NCBI GenBank assembly: GCA_000721375.1 | Contig: JOGW01000001.1 | Location: 310,001 to 374,000, forward strand | Direction of reading: 5' to 3' | DNA: 64,000 nt | From: Streptomyces sp. NRRL B-3428 | GTDB taxonomy: Bacteria; Actinomycetota; Actinomycetes; Streptomycetales; Streptomycetaceae | Shown here: piece by piece, positions 34,834 to 43,239 of the stretch | Numbering within the stretch: the stretch's first letter is position 1 | Layout: every line of letters starts with the position of its first letter | Notes under the pieces: model-generated | Databases searched by the model: none | The model's input: only the letters and a program-made list of their open reading frames with translations | Told to the model about the DNA's origin: nothing | Translations under genes and position numbers: made by a program

Positions 34834-35461
34834 GCAGGGGGACGAGCGGTGGGGTGAACTCGTCGACGCCTGGTCCGAGATGCAGGAGGAGGTCGACTGC
34901 GACCCGCAGGCGTACGACCGGCTGGTCCTGCAGTGCGCGCGGGAACTGGCCGCCGACCCCGGCGGCGCGCACGCCTACCGCTGGATGCTCGGGCTCGTCA
35001 TGGCGCTTGCGTACTTCGGATCCGAGCCGGATGCGCAGGAGGTCCGTGAGGCGGCCTTCGACGCGGCCAGGACCGTCGACCGTGCCCTGCGGGAGAAGCC
35101 GTGCGGGCATCGAGAGCACCCGTTCCAGGGGGACTTGGCCGCCGAGTCGTGGAGCTTCCCCGAGATCCTGCGCGACCTCGGCGGCGGCGAACCCGTGGGC
35201 TGGGTGGTGCCCCTGCCGCGCGAGCAGTGGCGGTGCCCGCGCAACACCGCCGGGTACGCACGGGTGGTCATGGAGTCGCTCAGGCCCGGAACCGCCGAGG
35301 ACGTACCGCCGCTGGCGGGCCGGGTCTTCACGGCCACCGCGGTAGGTTGGTACGTCGAGGCCGAGGCGGACGGCTCCGAGGACGACGAAGTGCAGCATCT
35401 CGTCGCCGAGTTGACCGGGGCATTCGAGCGCGCACTCGGCCTGCTCGCCGTCGGACCCTGA
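34811..35461 (+). CDS. Unknown protein with one CHH-CP module
   Basis: 216 residues, acidic and apparently cytoplasmic. The single module is Cys98-Gly-His100-Arg-Glu-His103-Pro with Cys142-Pro 44 residues on ('WRCPRNTAGYARVV'). Before the motif is a helical segment 'LVLQCARELAADPGGAHAYR' that recurs as 'IVLDCARQLTDDPAGESAYR' in the next gene. ATG 34811 lies inside the upstream gene (23-bp overlap) with GAGGAGGA as ribosome site. It must be co-transcribed with its neighbours. Confidence 0.72.
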   Translation: MKSPLSAEQGDERWGELVDAWSEMQEEVDCDPQAYDRLVLQCARELAADPGGAHAYRWMLGLVMALAYFGSEPDAQEVREAAFDAARTVDRALREKPCGHREHPFQGDLAAESWSFPEILRDLGGGEPVGWVVPLPREQWRCPRNTAGYARVVMESLRPGTAEDVPPLAGRVFTATAVGWYVEAEADGSEDDEVQHLVAELTGAFERALGLLAVGP

Positions 35462-35480
35462 CGCGCCTGAGGAGCATCCG

Positions 35481-36440
35481 ATGACGTATGACGAACTGGT
35501 CCGCTCCTGGAGCGATACCGCGCACGACCGGCTGCCCGGCGACGACCAGGACCGGATCGTCCTGGACTGCGCCCGGCAGCTGACGGACGACCCTGCGGGG
35601 GAGTCGGCGTACCGGTGGGTGTTCGGTCTCGCCCTGATGCTGCCGCACACCGAACTGGCCGGGGGGGACGTGCCCGAGGTGGTGGCCGATGCCGTGCGGG
35701 CCGTACGGCGCGAGCGGGCCGGGCAGGTCTGCGCGCATCGGGAGCACCCCGGTGAGGAGGAGGACGGGGAGGACCTCCTCTACTTGTTCCCGGATGTGCT
35801 GCTGATGCTCGCCGACCCCGACGGGACGTGGGTGGACAACTACACGCAGGAGCAGTGGCTCTGTCCCGTGACGGTCGACCGGTTCGCGGCCATGGTGCTG
35901 CAGACCCTCGAACCCGGAGCGGCCCCGGACGCCCCGCCGCTGCTGCCGTTCGCCGCGCAGCGGGAACTGGACTCGCTCACCGCGATCGTGGAGGGATACC
36001 CGGCACCCGGTACGGACGTCGCCGAGGAAGTCCGCGCTGTGGGACAGGGGTTGAGGTGGCAACGGGGAGCGGACCTCGCCGGTCAGGTGATCACGGCCGC
36101 GGCGCTCACCTGGTGGGAGGGGACTGCCCTGAGCTCCGACGCGGCGTACGAGGCCCTGGTGCAGGGCTTCGAGGCGGTGCTCGACGCCACCGCGGACGTC
36201 GAGTGCGCTCACGACGCACACCCCGCGCTGCCCCGGTGGGCGACCGCCGCCGTGTGCCTGGGGATTCACCTCAGCAGCCCCGGTGGGCGCGGTGTCTACG
36301 AGCGTCGCGGGGCGTGCCTGAAGGAGCCGCTGCCGCTCGAGCCGCTCCTGTGCCCGGTGTTCACTTCGTCGGTCGCCCGGGACTCCCTGGACCGGCTGCG
36401 CGCGCTGCGTGCGGAGCCGGTCCAGGGGGAGCAGGACTAG
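35481..36440 (+). CDS. Unknown protein with two CHH-CP modules
   Basis: 319 residues. Module 1: Cys84-Ala-His86-Arg-Glu-His89-Pro, then Cys128-Pro (44 later). Module 2: Cys242-Ala-His244-Asp-Ala-His247-Pro, then Cys291-Pro (49 later). Module 2 also shares 'IHLSSPGGRGVY' with 'CHIRTPGGRAYL' of the first gene's middle module, so modules come in two types. ATG with TGAGGAGC upstream, 19 bp after the previous stop. Its TAG overlaps the TAG of the convergent flavoprotein gene (shared CTAG). Function unknown. Confidence 0.72.
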   Translation: MTYDELVRSWSDTAHDRLPGDDQDRIVLDCARQLTDDPAGESAYRWVFGLALMLPHTELAGGDVPEVVADAVRAVRRERAGQVCAHREHPGEEEDGEDLLYLFPDVLLMLADPDGTWVDNYTQEQWLCPVTVDRFAAMVLQTLEPGAAPDAPPLLPFAAQRELDSLTAIVEGYPAPGTDVAEEVRAVGQGLRWQRGADLAGQVITAAALTWWEGTALSSDAAYEALVQGFEAVLDATADVECAHDAHPALPRWATAAVCLGIHLSSPGGRGVYERRGACLKEPLPLEPLLCPVFTSSVARDSLDRLRALRAEPVQGEQD

Positions 36441-37825
36441 CCGGCCGCGCGTACCGCGGTGACCGCCTTGCGTGCCGCCACCAGGACCGGGTCCCAGACC
36501 GGGGAGAACGGTGGGGCGTAGCCGAGGTCGAGGGCGGTCATCTGCTCGACCGTCATACCGGCGGTGAGCGCGACCGCGGCGATGTCCACGCGCTTGGCGG
36601 CGCCCTCGCGGCCGACGATCTGGACGCCGAGCAGACGTCCCGTGCGGCGTTCGGCGAGCATCTTCACCGTCATCAGGGCCGCGCCCGGGTAGTAACCCGC
36701 CCTGCTCGTCGACTCGATGGCCACCTTCACGTACTGCAGGCCCGCCGCCTTCGCGTCCTTCTCGCGCAGTCCGGTGCGGGCGATCTCCAGCTCGCACACC
36801 TTGCTGACCGCCGTGCCGACCACGCCGGGGAACGTGGCGTAACCGCCGCCGACGTTCGAGCCGATCACCTGGCCGTGCTTGTTGGCGTGTGTGCCGAGGG
36901 CGATATGGCGCTCGCTGCCCGAGACGAGGTCGAGGACCTCGACGCAGTCGCCGCCGGACCAGATGTCGTCGTGGCCGCGTACGCGCATCGCGCGGTCGGT
37001 CAGGAGGCCGTCGTGGGTGCCGACGGGCAGGCCCGCCTCGCGGGCGAGCGCGGTCTCCGGGCGTACGCCGATACCGAGAATGACCACATCGGCCGGGTAC
37101 TCGCCGTCCTCCGTGGCCACCGCGCGGACCCGGCCGTCCTCACCCGTCAGGATCTTGGTGACCTCCGCGCCGTTGACCATGCGGATGCCCATCCCCGTCA
37201 TGGCGTCGCCGACCAGACGGCCCATGTCGGGGTCGAGGGTGGCCATGGGCTGCGCTCCGCGGTTGACGACCGTGACCTCGTAGCCGCGGTTCTTCATCGC
37301 CTCGGCCATCTCCACGCCGATATAGCCCGCGCCGACCACGACGGCGTTGCGGCCCTCGGTGCGCTGCAACGTGTCCAGCAGGGCCTGGCCGTCGTCGAGG
37401 GTCTGCACGCCGTGCACGCCCGGGGCGTCGATGCCGGGGAGCGGCGGGCGGATGGGGCGGGCGCCGGTGGCGATCACGAGTTTGTCGTACGAGGTCCAGT
37501 ACTCCGCGCCGGAGTCGCCCGGGCCGGCTTCCAAGTTCCTCGCCAGTACGCGCCGTTCGGCCACGTCGATACGTACGACCTCGGTCCGCATTCGCAGATC
37601 GATGTCCCGGGCCCGGTGCTCCTCGGGGCTGCGCGCGATCAGCTCGTCGCGCTCGGCGACGTCTCCGCCCACCCAGTACGGGATGCCGCAGGCCGAGAAG
37701 GACGTGAAGTGACCGCGCTCGAAGGCGACGATCTCAAGATCGTCCGGACCCTTCAGCCTGCGTGCCTGGGACGCCGCGGACATGCCCGCGGCGTCTGCTC
37801 CGATGACCACCAGTCGTTCGCTCAT
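36437..37825 (-). CDS. FAD-dependent pyridine nucleotide-disulfide oxidoreductase, CoA-disulfide reductase-like
   Basis: 462 residues. FAD motif 'LVVIGADAAGMSAASQARR' at the N-terminus, a single redox Cys46 in 'SFSACGIPYWVGG', a second Rossmann motif 'AVVVGAGYIGVEMAEAM' for NAD(P)H, 'DIWSGGDCVEV', and a C-terminal dimer domain. The single-Cys arrangement is that of CoA-disulfide reductases, NADH oxidases and persulfide reductases; which of these is not clear. No rhodanese domain is fused. ATG 37825 has no ribosome site, but TAGCGT stands seven bases upstream. Converges on the CHH-CP cluster. Confidence 0.87.
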   Translation of the reverse strand: MSERLVVIGADAAGMSAASQARRLKGPDDLEIVAFERGHFTSFSACGIPYWVGGDVAERDELIARSPEEHRARDIDLRMRTEVVRIDVAERRVLARNLEAGPGDSGAEYWTSYDKLVIATGARPIRPPLPGIDAPGVHGVQTLDDGQALLDTLQRTEGRNAVVVGAGYIGVEMAEAMKNRGYEVTVVNRGAQPMATLDPDMGRLVGDAMTGMGIRMVNGAEVTKILTGEDGRVRAVATEDGEYPADVVILGIGVRPETALAREAGLPVGTHDGLLTDRAMRVRGHDDIWSGGDCVEVLDLVSGSERHIALGTHANKHGQVIGSNVGGGYATFPGVVGTAVSKVCELEIARTGLREKDAKAAGLQYVKVAIESTSRAGYYPGAALMTVKMLAERRTGRLLGVQIVGREGAAKRVDIAAVALTAGMTVEQMTALDLGYAPPFSPVWDPVLVAARKAVTAVRAAG

Positions 37826-37832
37826 GCGTTCA

Positions 37833-37838
37833 ACGCTA
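37833..37838 (-). promoter_or_regulatory. -10 box of leaderless flavoprotein transcript
   Basis: TAGCGT on the minus strand ends seven bases before ATG 37825, within the 30-bp gap after the amidase gene. Confidence 0.5.
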
Positions 37839-37855
37839 CGTCGCGGCGCCGACAA

Positions 37856-38611
37856 CTAGCCGGGCAGCTGCACGGTTTGGCCCACGGACACCTTGTCGGG
37901 GTCCTTGATGTCGGGGTTGAGGCGCTGGAGTTCGTCCACCGAAGTGCCGTACGCCTCCGCGATCCAGCCCAACGTGTCGCCCTCGCGGACCGTGAACGCG
38001 GGCGGGGCGCTCAGTCGGGCCGCGATGGACTTGCGGAAGTTGTCCATCGAGATGCCCGGGCCCTTGGGGTCGATCTTCCCCGGTTGCCATTCGGTGTGGC
38101 CGATCACCGAGGTCATCCCGCTGGTGCCCCAGCCGTGCGCCTTGCACAGCGCCGCACAGACCCGTACGACCGCATCCACCTGCGTGGCGGGCCAGGGGTC
38201 CTTGCCGTCGCCCATGTTCTCGCACTCGAAGCCGTAGAAGTGCCGGTTGCCGTCCTTGGTGGCCTCGCCGACCTTGGGCAGCGGGCCCTCGGCCATCACG
38301 GCGTCGAGGACGGCGGGGTCGCCGAGGCCCGCGTGGTTGGCGCGGCCGTAGCCGATGACGTGCACCGTGCCGTCCTTGGCGATCACGCCGTGGCACAGCG
38401 GGCCCGGCAGATCGCCGTGTCCGTCCACGCAGAGCTTCACGGTGGCGGCTGTGCCTCGGGTGACGGTGTGGTGCACCATCACGCCGTTCACCGGACCCCA
38501 TTTGCCCTTGTGGTCACGGTTGCGGGTGCGCCAGCCGTCGTATTCGACGACCTTGACGCCCTCGCCCTTGAGCGCGGCGAGGAAGGCGTCGGCGCTGAGT
38601 GGATCGGCCAC
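37856..38611 (-). CDS. N-acetylmuramoyl-L-alanine amidase with C-terminal LysM, no signal peptide
   Basis: 251 residues. An amidase_2 (zinc) domain shows 'VMVHHTV' (His47/48), 'YGFECEN' with the catalytic Glu, and 'VIGHTEWQPGKIDPKGP' (His172 and Asp/Lys). A LysM domain (about 206-251, 'FTVREGDTLGWIAEAYG') binds peptidoglycan. The enzyme cuts the bond between muramic acid and L-Ala. No signal peptide or lipobox is present, which is typical of phage endolysins that depend on a holin. GTG start with AAGGAAG supplied by the tandem repeat upstream. It follows the M23 endopeptidase gene. Confidence 0.87.
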   Translation of the reverse strand: MADPLSADAFLAALKGEGVKVVEYDGWRTRNRDHKGKWGPVNGVMVHHTVTRGTAATVKLCVDGHGDLPGPLCHGVIAKDGTVHVIGYGRANHAGLGDPAVLDAVMAEGPLPKVGEATKDGNRHFYGFECENMGDGKDPWPATQVDAVVRVCAALCKAHGWGTSGMTSVIGHTEWQPGKIDPKGPGISMDNFRKSIAARLSAPPAFTVREGDTLGWIAEAYGTSVDELQRLNPDIKDPDKVSVGQTVQLPG

Positions 38612-38615
38612 GGGG

Positions 38616-38715
38616 GCTTCCTTAGTTCGGCGGGGACTTTCTCGCTTCGGCGGCAACTTCCGTATTTCGGCGGGGACTTCCTTACATCGGCGGGAGCTTC
38701 CTCACTTCGGCGGGA
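38616..38715. repeat. 20-bp tandem repeat, five units, spanning the M23 gene end
   Basis: TTCGG/ATCGG cores recur exactly every 20 bp at 38626, 38646, 38666, 38686 and 38706. The unit nearest the gene encodes the last residues Leu-Pro-Pro-Lys and the stop of the M23 peptidase; the unit farthest downstream contributes the AAGGAAG before the amidase start. Confidence 0.88.
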
Positions 38716-39349
38716 GCTTGAGCTTCTGGCCGACCGTGATGTGGTCCGGGTTGGGGATGTTGTTGAGCCGGGCGATCTCCGGGTAGCGGCCCGCGTTGCC
38801 CAGCTTGGACTGGGCGATCGCGCCCAGGGTGTCGCCGGACTTCACCGTGTACGTGGCGGTCGCGGTCTTCTTCGCCGTCGTCTTGCGCGCGGTGGTCTTC
38901 TTCGCCGTCGTCTTCTTGACCGTGGACTTCTTCGCCCCGCTCGCCTTGGCCACGCCGTGGCCCGCGAGATACGCCATGGGGTCGGTGTGGGCGTTGTAGT
39001 TGTTCGCCGTACGGGCCTCGAAGTGCAGATGCGGGCCGGTGACGTTGCCCGTCGCGCCCGACAGGCCGAGGCGCTGGCCGCCCGCCACGCCCTGGCCGGT
39101 CTTCACGTCGACCGTGCTGAGGTGGGCGTAGAGGGTGAAGCGGCCGTCCGACATCTGCACGATCACGCAGTTGCCGTACGCGCCCTGGTCACCGGCGACG
39201 ACCACCGTGCCCGGACCCACCGAGGTCACGGGAGTGCCGGTCGGGCAGCCGAAGTCGACGCCCGTGTGGAAGCCGGCGGCCCAGCCGCCGGGCTGCTTGT
39301 ACTTGGCCGTGACCCGGCCTTTGCCGACCGGCATGGTCCAGGAGCTCAT
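38702..39349 (-). CDS. M23 endopeptidase with LysM domain, no signal peptide
   Basis: 215 residues. LytM-type zinc site: His28 and Asp32 in 'FHTGVDFGCP', His76 in 'YAHLS', and His107/His109 in 'GPHLHFE'. A Lys/Thr-rich linker (about 143-162, repeated 'KKTTAKKTT') leads to a LysM domain (about 166-213). It would cut peptide cross-links in peptidoglycan. No export signal is seen. ATG 39349 has GAGGAAG upstream. It lies between a small membrane protein gene and an amidase gene on the same strand, an arrangement like a lysis cassette. Confidence 0.85.
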   Translation of the reverse strand: MSSWTMPVGKGRVTAKYKQPGGWAAGFHTGVDFGCPTGTPVTSVGPGTVVVAGDQGAYGNCVIVQMSDGRFTLYAHLSTVDVKTGQGVAGGQRLGLSGATGNVTGPHLHFEARTANNYNAHTDPMAYLAGHGVAKASGAKKSTVKKTTAKKTTARKTTAKKTATATYTVKSGDTLGAIAQSKLGNAGRYPEIARLNNIPNPDHITVGQKLKLPPK

Positions 39350-39395
39350 CTTCCGCTTCCTCTCGGTTGGTTGGCCTCGGTCTGCGCGGCGGTGT

Positions 39396-39704
39396 TCACG
39401 CGCTTGCCCGGTGCCTTGCCCAGGGAGTGGCCCGTGCCGACCGCGACCCAGATGAACGGGAGGGGCGAAGGAGCAGGGCGGCGATGATCGCGAGGCCGAG
39501 GACCGAGCAGGCCACCGCCACGGCCGCACGTATGCGGTACGGGCTGAAGTCGTGCAGCGGATTGCCGATCCCGCTCGCCGCGACCGCCGCGGTCACCAGC
39601 AGCGCTCCGGCCAGTACGGCCAGGATCACGGTGCGGGAACCGCGGGAACCGCGGGAACCGCGGGAACCGCGGGGACTGAGGGGGTCGGCAGACGGCATCG
39701 GCAC
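39396..39704 (-). CDS. Small membrane protein with two helices (holin-like candidate)
   Basis: 102 residues (GTG 39704; ATG 39698 also possible). A short N-terminus with four 'RGS' repeats is followed by two hydrophobic segments (about 25-45 and 60-80) and a basic Ser/Arg-rich tail. Size and topology fit class II holins or many actinobacterial small membrane proteins. It is the first gene before two peptidoglycan hydrolases that lack signal peptides, so a role in their release is plausible but only inferred. Confidence 0.5.
   Translation of the reverse strand: MPMPSADPLSPRGSRGSRGSRGSRTVILAVLAGALLVTAAVAASGIGNPLHDFSPYRIRAAVAVACSVLGLAIIAALLLRPSRSSGSRSARATPWARHRASA
39631..39672. repeat. 9-bp tandem repeat GCGGGAACC inside the small membrane protein gene
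   Basis: About four and a half copies, encoding repeated Arg-Gly-Ser near the N-terminus. Confidence 0.85.
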
Positions 39705-39720
39705 CTCGCGGACGGGGTGG

Positions 39721-39757
39721 GCGGGACTCCTGCCAGCTTGGTCGGCAGGAGTCCCGC
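39721..39757 (-). terminator. Terminator after the DUF4349 gene
   Basis: A 14-bp stem (39721-39734 with 39744-39757), 9-base loop, between the DUF4349 stop and the small membrane protein gene. It separates the hydrolase group from upstream transcription. Confidence 0.85.
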
Positions 39758-39788
39758 TCTCACTCGGTACGGGGCCGAACGGGTGATG

Positions 39789-40823
39789 TCAGGCGTCGGG
39801 CGCCGACGGGGGCGCGGCCGGGGGCCGGGGGCCAGGGGCGGGCGGCTGAGGGCCGGCGTCCGGGTCCGGCCGTGAACCGCCGCCCTCGATGGCGACGGCC
39901 GGTGTCCGGCGCGGCAGCCGCGACCCGAGCAGACGCCATGCCAGGAACAGGACCAGGAGCAGTCCGGCCCACGGAGCGATCGCGGCCAGCACGATCACGA
40001 CCCACTTCGCCACGTTGACCAGTGCGTTCCAGCCGCCCGAGAGAGCGTCGAGGAAGCCGGGGTCGTCGTCGCCCTTCGGCGCGGGCTTCTCGCCGGTCTC
40101 GGTGAGGTGGAGTGTGATCGTCGCCAGGCTGGTGCGGTCCTTGAGCGAGGCCTGCTGGGCGAGCAGGGACTCGAGGTCCGCCTGGCGAGTGCTCAGCTCG
40201 CCTTCCAGCGTGACCACGTCGCTCAGCTTCGTCGCCTTGTCCATCAGCTCCCGGATCCGTGCGACGCTCGCCTGCTGCGACTTGATCCGGCTGTCCACGT
40301 CCACGACCTGCTCGGTGACGTCCTCGGCCTTGTCGCTGCGCTCGAGCACCTTGCCGGTGCCTTCGAGCGCCTCCAGGACCTCCGCGTACTTCTCCTGCGG
40401 AATGCGCAGCACGATCCGGGAACGCTCGTTGCCCTTGCCGTCTCGGTCCGTCGTCTCGCTGCCGATGAGTCCGCCCGCATCGGCGGCGGCGTCGCGCACC
40501 TTGTCGACCGCCGACGGCACGCTCTCGACCCGTACCCGCAGATTGGCGGTGCGGATGATGTGCTGCTGGGCGAGGTCGGGCTTCCTGGGCTGCTTCTGGT
40601 CGGACTTGGCGCCGCCGCCCGCTTCCGATCCGCTCGCGAAGCCGCTGTCCGCCGCGCTGCCGCCCTTGCCGTCGCCTGCCTCCTCAGGCGCGGCGGCCTT
40701 GTTCGAACCGCTGGAGTCCGAGTCTCCGAGACCGCCGCTGCACCCCGCTCCCGCCAGGGCCACGCTGAGCAGCAGCGCGGCGAGTGCCGTGCCCCGCCTT
40801 CTGTTCCTCCACACTGCGCGCAT
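39789..40823 (-). CDS. DUF4349 lipoprotein
   Basis: 344 residues. Signal peptide with lipobox 'LAGAGC' (Cys near residue 28), a Ser/Gly-rich linker, then the DUF4349 region: 'IIRTANLRVRVESVPSAVDK', a long coiled coil with 'DVDSRIKSQQASVARIRELM' and 'EGELSTRQADLESLLAQQAS', then one transmembrane helix ('WVVIVLAAIAPWAGLLLVL') and a Pro-rich tail. It is anchored on both ends of the domain and faces outside; function unknown. ATG 40823 with a G-run upstream. Divergent from cgoX. Confidence 0.85.
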   Translation of the reverse strand: MRAVWRNRRRGTALAALLLSVALAGAGCSGGLGDSDSSGSNKAAAPEEAGDGKGGSAADSGFASGSEAGGGAKSDQKQPRKPDLAQQHIIRTANLRVRVESVPSAVDKVRDAAADAGGLIGSETTDRDGKGNERSRIVLRIPQEKYAEVLEALEGTGKVLERSDKAEDVTEQVVDVDSRIKSQQASVARIRELMDKATKLSDVVTLEGELSTRQADLESLLAQQASLKDRTSLATITLHLTETGEKPAPKGDDDPGFLDALSGGWNALVNVAKWVVIVLAAIAPWAGLLLVLFLAWRLLGSRLPRRTPAVAIEGGGSRPDPDAGPQPPAPGPRPPAAPPSAPDA

Positions 40824-40986
40824 GTCGACGCGACCCCCCAAGTTCTGTTGGCTGTTGCTGCTCCGACTGCTCCTTCGACGCCCAGGGCCGGGGAAACGTT
40901 TGGTGCCCGGTGGTTCCGAAGCGGTCACGGTACGGACGCGGAAGGGGCGGTTCAGGGCCGCGTAGGCGATCTGAGAGGGTGGGGGC

Positions 40987-42432
40987 ATGCGCGAAACGGA
41001 CACACGTACGGAACCTGGACACGTCGTCGTGATCGGCGGCGGGATCGCGGGACTCGCCGCGGCCCATCACCTGCTGCAGCGCGGGGCCCGTGTCACCGTC
41101 CTGGAGGCGTCCGAGCGGCTCGGCGGTAAGTTGCACGCCGGGGAGATCGCGGGCGTACGCGTGGACCTGGGCGCCGAGTCGATGCTTGCGCGCCGCCCCG
41201 AGGCGGTGGCGCTCGCGCGTGAGGTCGGCCTCGGGGAGCGGCTGCAGGCGCCGGCCACGGCGAGTGCGTCGCTGTGGAACCGGGATGCGCTCACGCCCAT
41301 GCCCAAGGGGCATGTGATGGGGGTGCCGGCCGATGCGGACTCGCTGGCGGGTGTGGTGTCCGAGGAGGGCCTCGCGCGCATCGAGCAGGACCGTGAGCTG
41401 CCGGCCACCGAGGTCGGCGAGGACATCGCGGTCGGCGAGTACGTGGCCTCGCGGGTCGGGCGCGAGGTCGTGGACCGTCTTGTCGAGCCGCTGCTCGGCG
41501 GGGTGTACGCGGGGGACGCGTACCGGATCTCGATGCGGATGGCCGTACCGCAGCTGTACGAGGTGGCGCGGGCCGGCGGGTCCTTGCTGGACGGGGTGCG
41601 CGAGCTCCAGGAGCGGGCTGCGGCCCGTCAGCAGACCGGCCCGGTGTTCATGGGCATCGAGGGCGGGGTCGGCCAACTGCCGCTCGCCGTCGCGGAGTCG
41701 GTACGCGCCCGGGGCGGTGAGATCCGTACGGACACCCCCGTGACCGGTCTGAGCAGGGGCGAGGACTGGACCGTACGGACCGCGGAAGGCGCCCTGCGCG
41801 CCGACGCCGTGGTCCTCGCGCTGCCCGCCCCGCACGCGGCCCGGCTGCTCGACGAGCACGCAGCCGCGGCCGGCGCCGAACTGCGCGCCATCGAGTACGC
41901 CTCCATGGCGCTGACCGCCCTCGTCTACCGGCGCGGTGAGATCGAGCTGCCCGAGGGTAGCGGTTTCCTCGTACCTCCCGTCGACGGGCACCGGATCAAG
42001 GCCGCCACCTTCGCCTCGCAGAAGTGGCAGTGGATCGCGGACGAGGACCCTGATCTCGTCGTCGTACGGACCTCCGTCGGGCGGTACGGGGAGACCGAGA
42101 TCCTGCGGTACGAGGACGAGGAGCTGGTGGAGATCTCGCGCGAGGACCTCAAGTCCGCACTCGGCATCACCGCCGAGCCGGTCGCCACGCGCGTGATCCG
42201 CTGGAACGACGGACTGCCCCAGTACCCCGTCGGCCACCGGACGCGCGTGGCCCGCATCCGTGAGCAGCTCGCCCCGCTGGCGGGCCTCGCCGTCTGCGGA
42301 GCCGCGTACGACGGTGTCGGTATCCCGGCCGTGATCGCGAGCGCGCGGGCCGCCGCCGACCAGGTACTGGACGGTGCAGGTCAGCTGAGCGTGAACCCGG
42401 GCGAAAGCAGCTTCGGCGGCGCGGGACAATAG
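40987..42432 (+). CDS. cgoX: Coproporphyrinogen III oxidase / protoporphyrinogen oxidase, HemG/HemY type
   Basis: 481 residues. FAD-binding '[18 protein letters not shown]' and '[13 protein letters not shown]' at the N-terminus, '[20 protein letters not shown]' and '[19 protein letters not shown]' mid-protein, and '[20 protein letters not shown]' at the C-terminus are typical of the HemY group. In Gram-positive and actinobacterial haem synthesis this enzyme oxidises coproporphyrinogen III to coproporphyrin III. ATG with GAGAGGGTGGGGG upstream. HemQ follows four bases after the stop, and hemE lies upstream, so three pathway genes are within 11 kb. Confidence 0.93.
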   Translation: MRETDTRTEPGHVVVIGGGIAGLAAAHHLLQRGARVTVLEASERLGGKLHAGEIAGVRVDLGAESMLARRPEAVALAREVGLGERLQAPATASASLWNRDALTPMPKGHVMGVPADADSLAGVVSEEGLARIEQDRELPATEVGEDIAVGEYVASRVGREVVDRLVEPLLGGVYAGDAYRISMRMAVPQLYEVARAGGSLLDGVRELQERAAARQQTGPVFMGIEGGVGQLPLAVAESVRARGGEIRTDTPVTGLSRGEDWTVRTAEGALRADAVVLALPAPHAARLLDEHAAAAGAELRAIEYASMALTALVYRRGEIELPEGSGFLVPPVDGHRIKAATFASQKWQWIADEDPDLVVVRTSVGRYGETEILRYEDEELVEISREDLKSALGITAEPVATRVIRWNDGLPQYPVGHRTRVARIREQLAPLAGLAVCGAAYDGVGIPAVIASARAAADQVLDGAGQLSVNPGESSFGGAGQ

Positions 42433-42436
42433 CCCC

Positions 42437-43153
42437 ATGAGTGACGCCCCTGAGAAGATCCCGAACGCCGGCAAGAAGGCCAAGGACCTCAACGAGGTCA
42501 TCCGCTACACGCTGTGGTCCGTCTTCAAGCTGCGCGATGTGCTCCCCGAGAACCGCGCCGGTTACGCGGACGAGGTGCAGGAGCTGTTCGACCAGCTCGC
42601 CGCCAAGGACGTGACCGTGCGCGGCACGTACGACGTGTCCGGTCTGCGCGCGGACGCCGACCTCATGATCTGGTGGCACGCCGAGACGGCCGACCAGCTG
42701 CAGGAGGCGTACAACCTCTTCCGCCGCACCAAGCTCGGCCGCGCGATGGAGCCGGTCTGGTCGAACATGGCGCTGCACCGCCCCGCCGAGTTCAACAAGT
42801 CGCACATCCCGGCGTTCCTCGCCGACGAGACCCCGCGCAACTACGTGTCGGTCTACCCCTTCGTGCGCAGCTACGACTGGTACCTGCTGCCCGACGAGGA
42901 CCGTCGTCGCATGCTCAAGGACCACGGCATGATGGCCCGCGGCTACCCCGACGTGCGCGCCAACACGGTCGCCTCGTTCTCGCTCGGCGACTACGAGTGG
43001 CTGCTCGCCTTCGAGGCCGATGAGCTGTACCGGATCGTCGACCTGATGCGTCATCTGCGGGCGTCCGAGGCGCGGATGCACGTACGCGAAGAGGTGCCGT
43101 TCTACACGGGGCGTCGCAAGAGCGTTGCGGAGCTGGTGGCTTCGCTCGCGTAG
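42437..43153 (+). CDS. hemQ: Coproheme decarboxylase HemQ/ChdC (chlorite dismutase family)
   Basis: 238 residues. The family signature '[16 protein letters not shown]' (Tyr candidates at 140 and 146) and the proximal haem ligand His163 in '[18 protein letters not shown]' are present. It decarboxylates coproheme to haem b using peroxide. ATG lies four bases after the cgoX stop. GACAAT ends six bases before the ATG, so an internal leaderless promoter may add to read-through from cgoX. A strong terminator follows. Confidence 0.93.
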   Translation: MSDAPEKIPNAGKKAKDLNEVIRYTLWSVFKLRDVLPENRAGYADEVQELFDQLAAKDVTVRGTYDVSGLRADADLMIWWHAETADQLQEAYNLFRRTKLGRAMEPVWSNMALHRPAEFNKSHIPAFLADETPRNYVSVYPFVRSYDWYLLPDEDRRRMLKDHGMMARGYPDVRANTVASFSLGDYEWLLAFEADELYRIVDLMRHLRASEARMHVREEVPFYTGRRKSVAELVASLA

Positions 43154-43188
43154 AGCGCGTCGGACACGAAAAGCACTGCAGGCATACG

Positions 43189-43224
43189 AAGGGGCCGCAG
43201 CCGGATCGCCGGCTGCGGCCCCTT
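43189..43224. terminator. Bidirectional terminator between hemQ and S33 peptidase
   Basis: A perfect 16-bp stem (43189-43204 with 43209-43224), 4-base loop, then TTCG; it lies between convergent genes. Confidence 0.94.
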
Positions 43225-43239
43225 TTCGTACGGCGGTTG

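Noticed and set aside
37856..39704. Prophage remnant
   Set aside because: Only the lysis-type genes are present; no integrase, capsid, tail or att sites were seen, and flanking genes are core.
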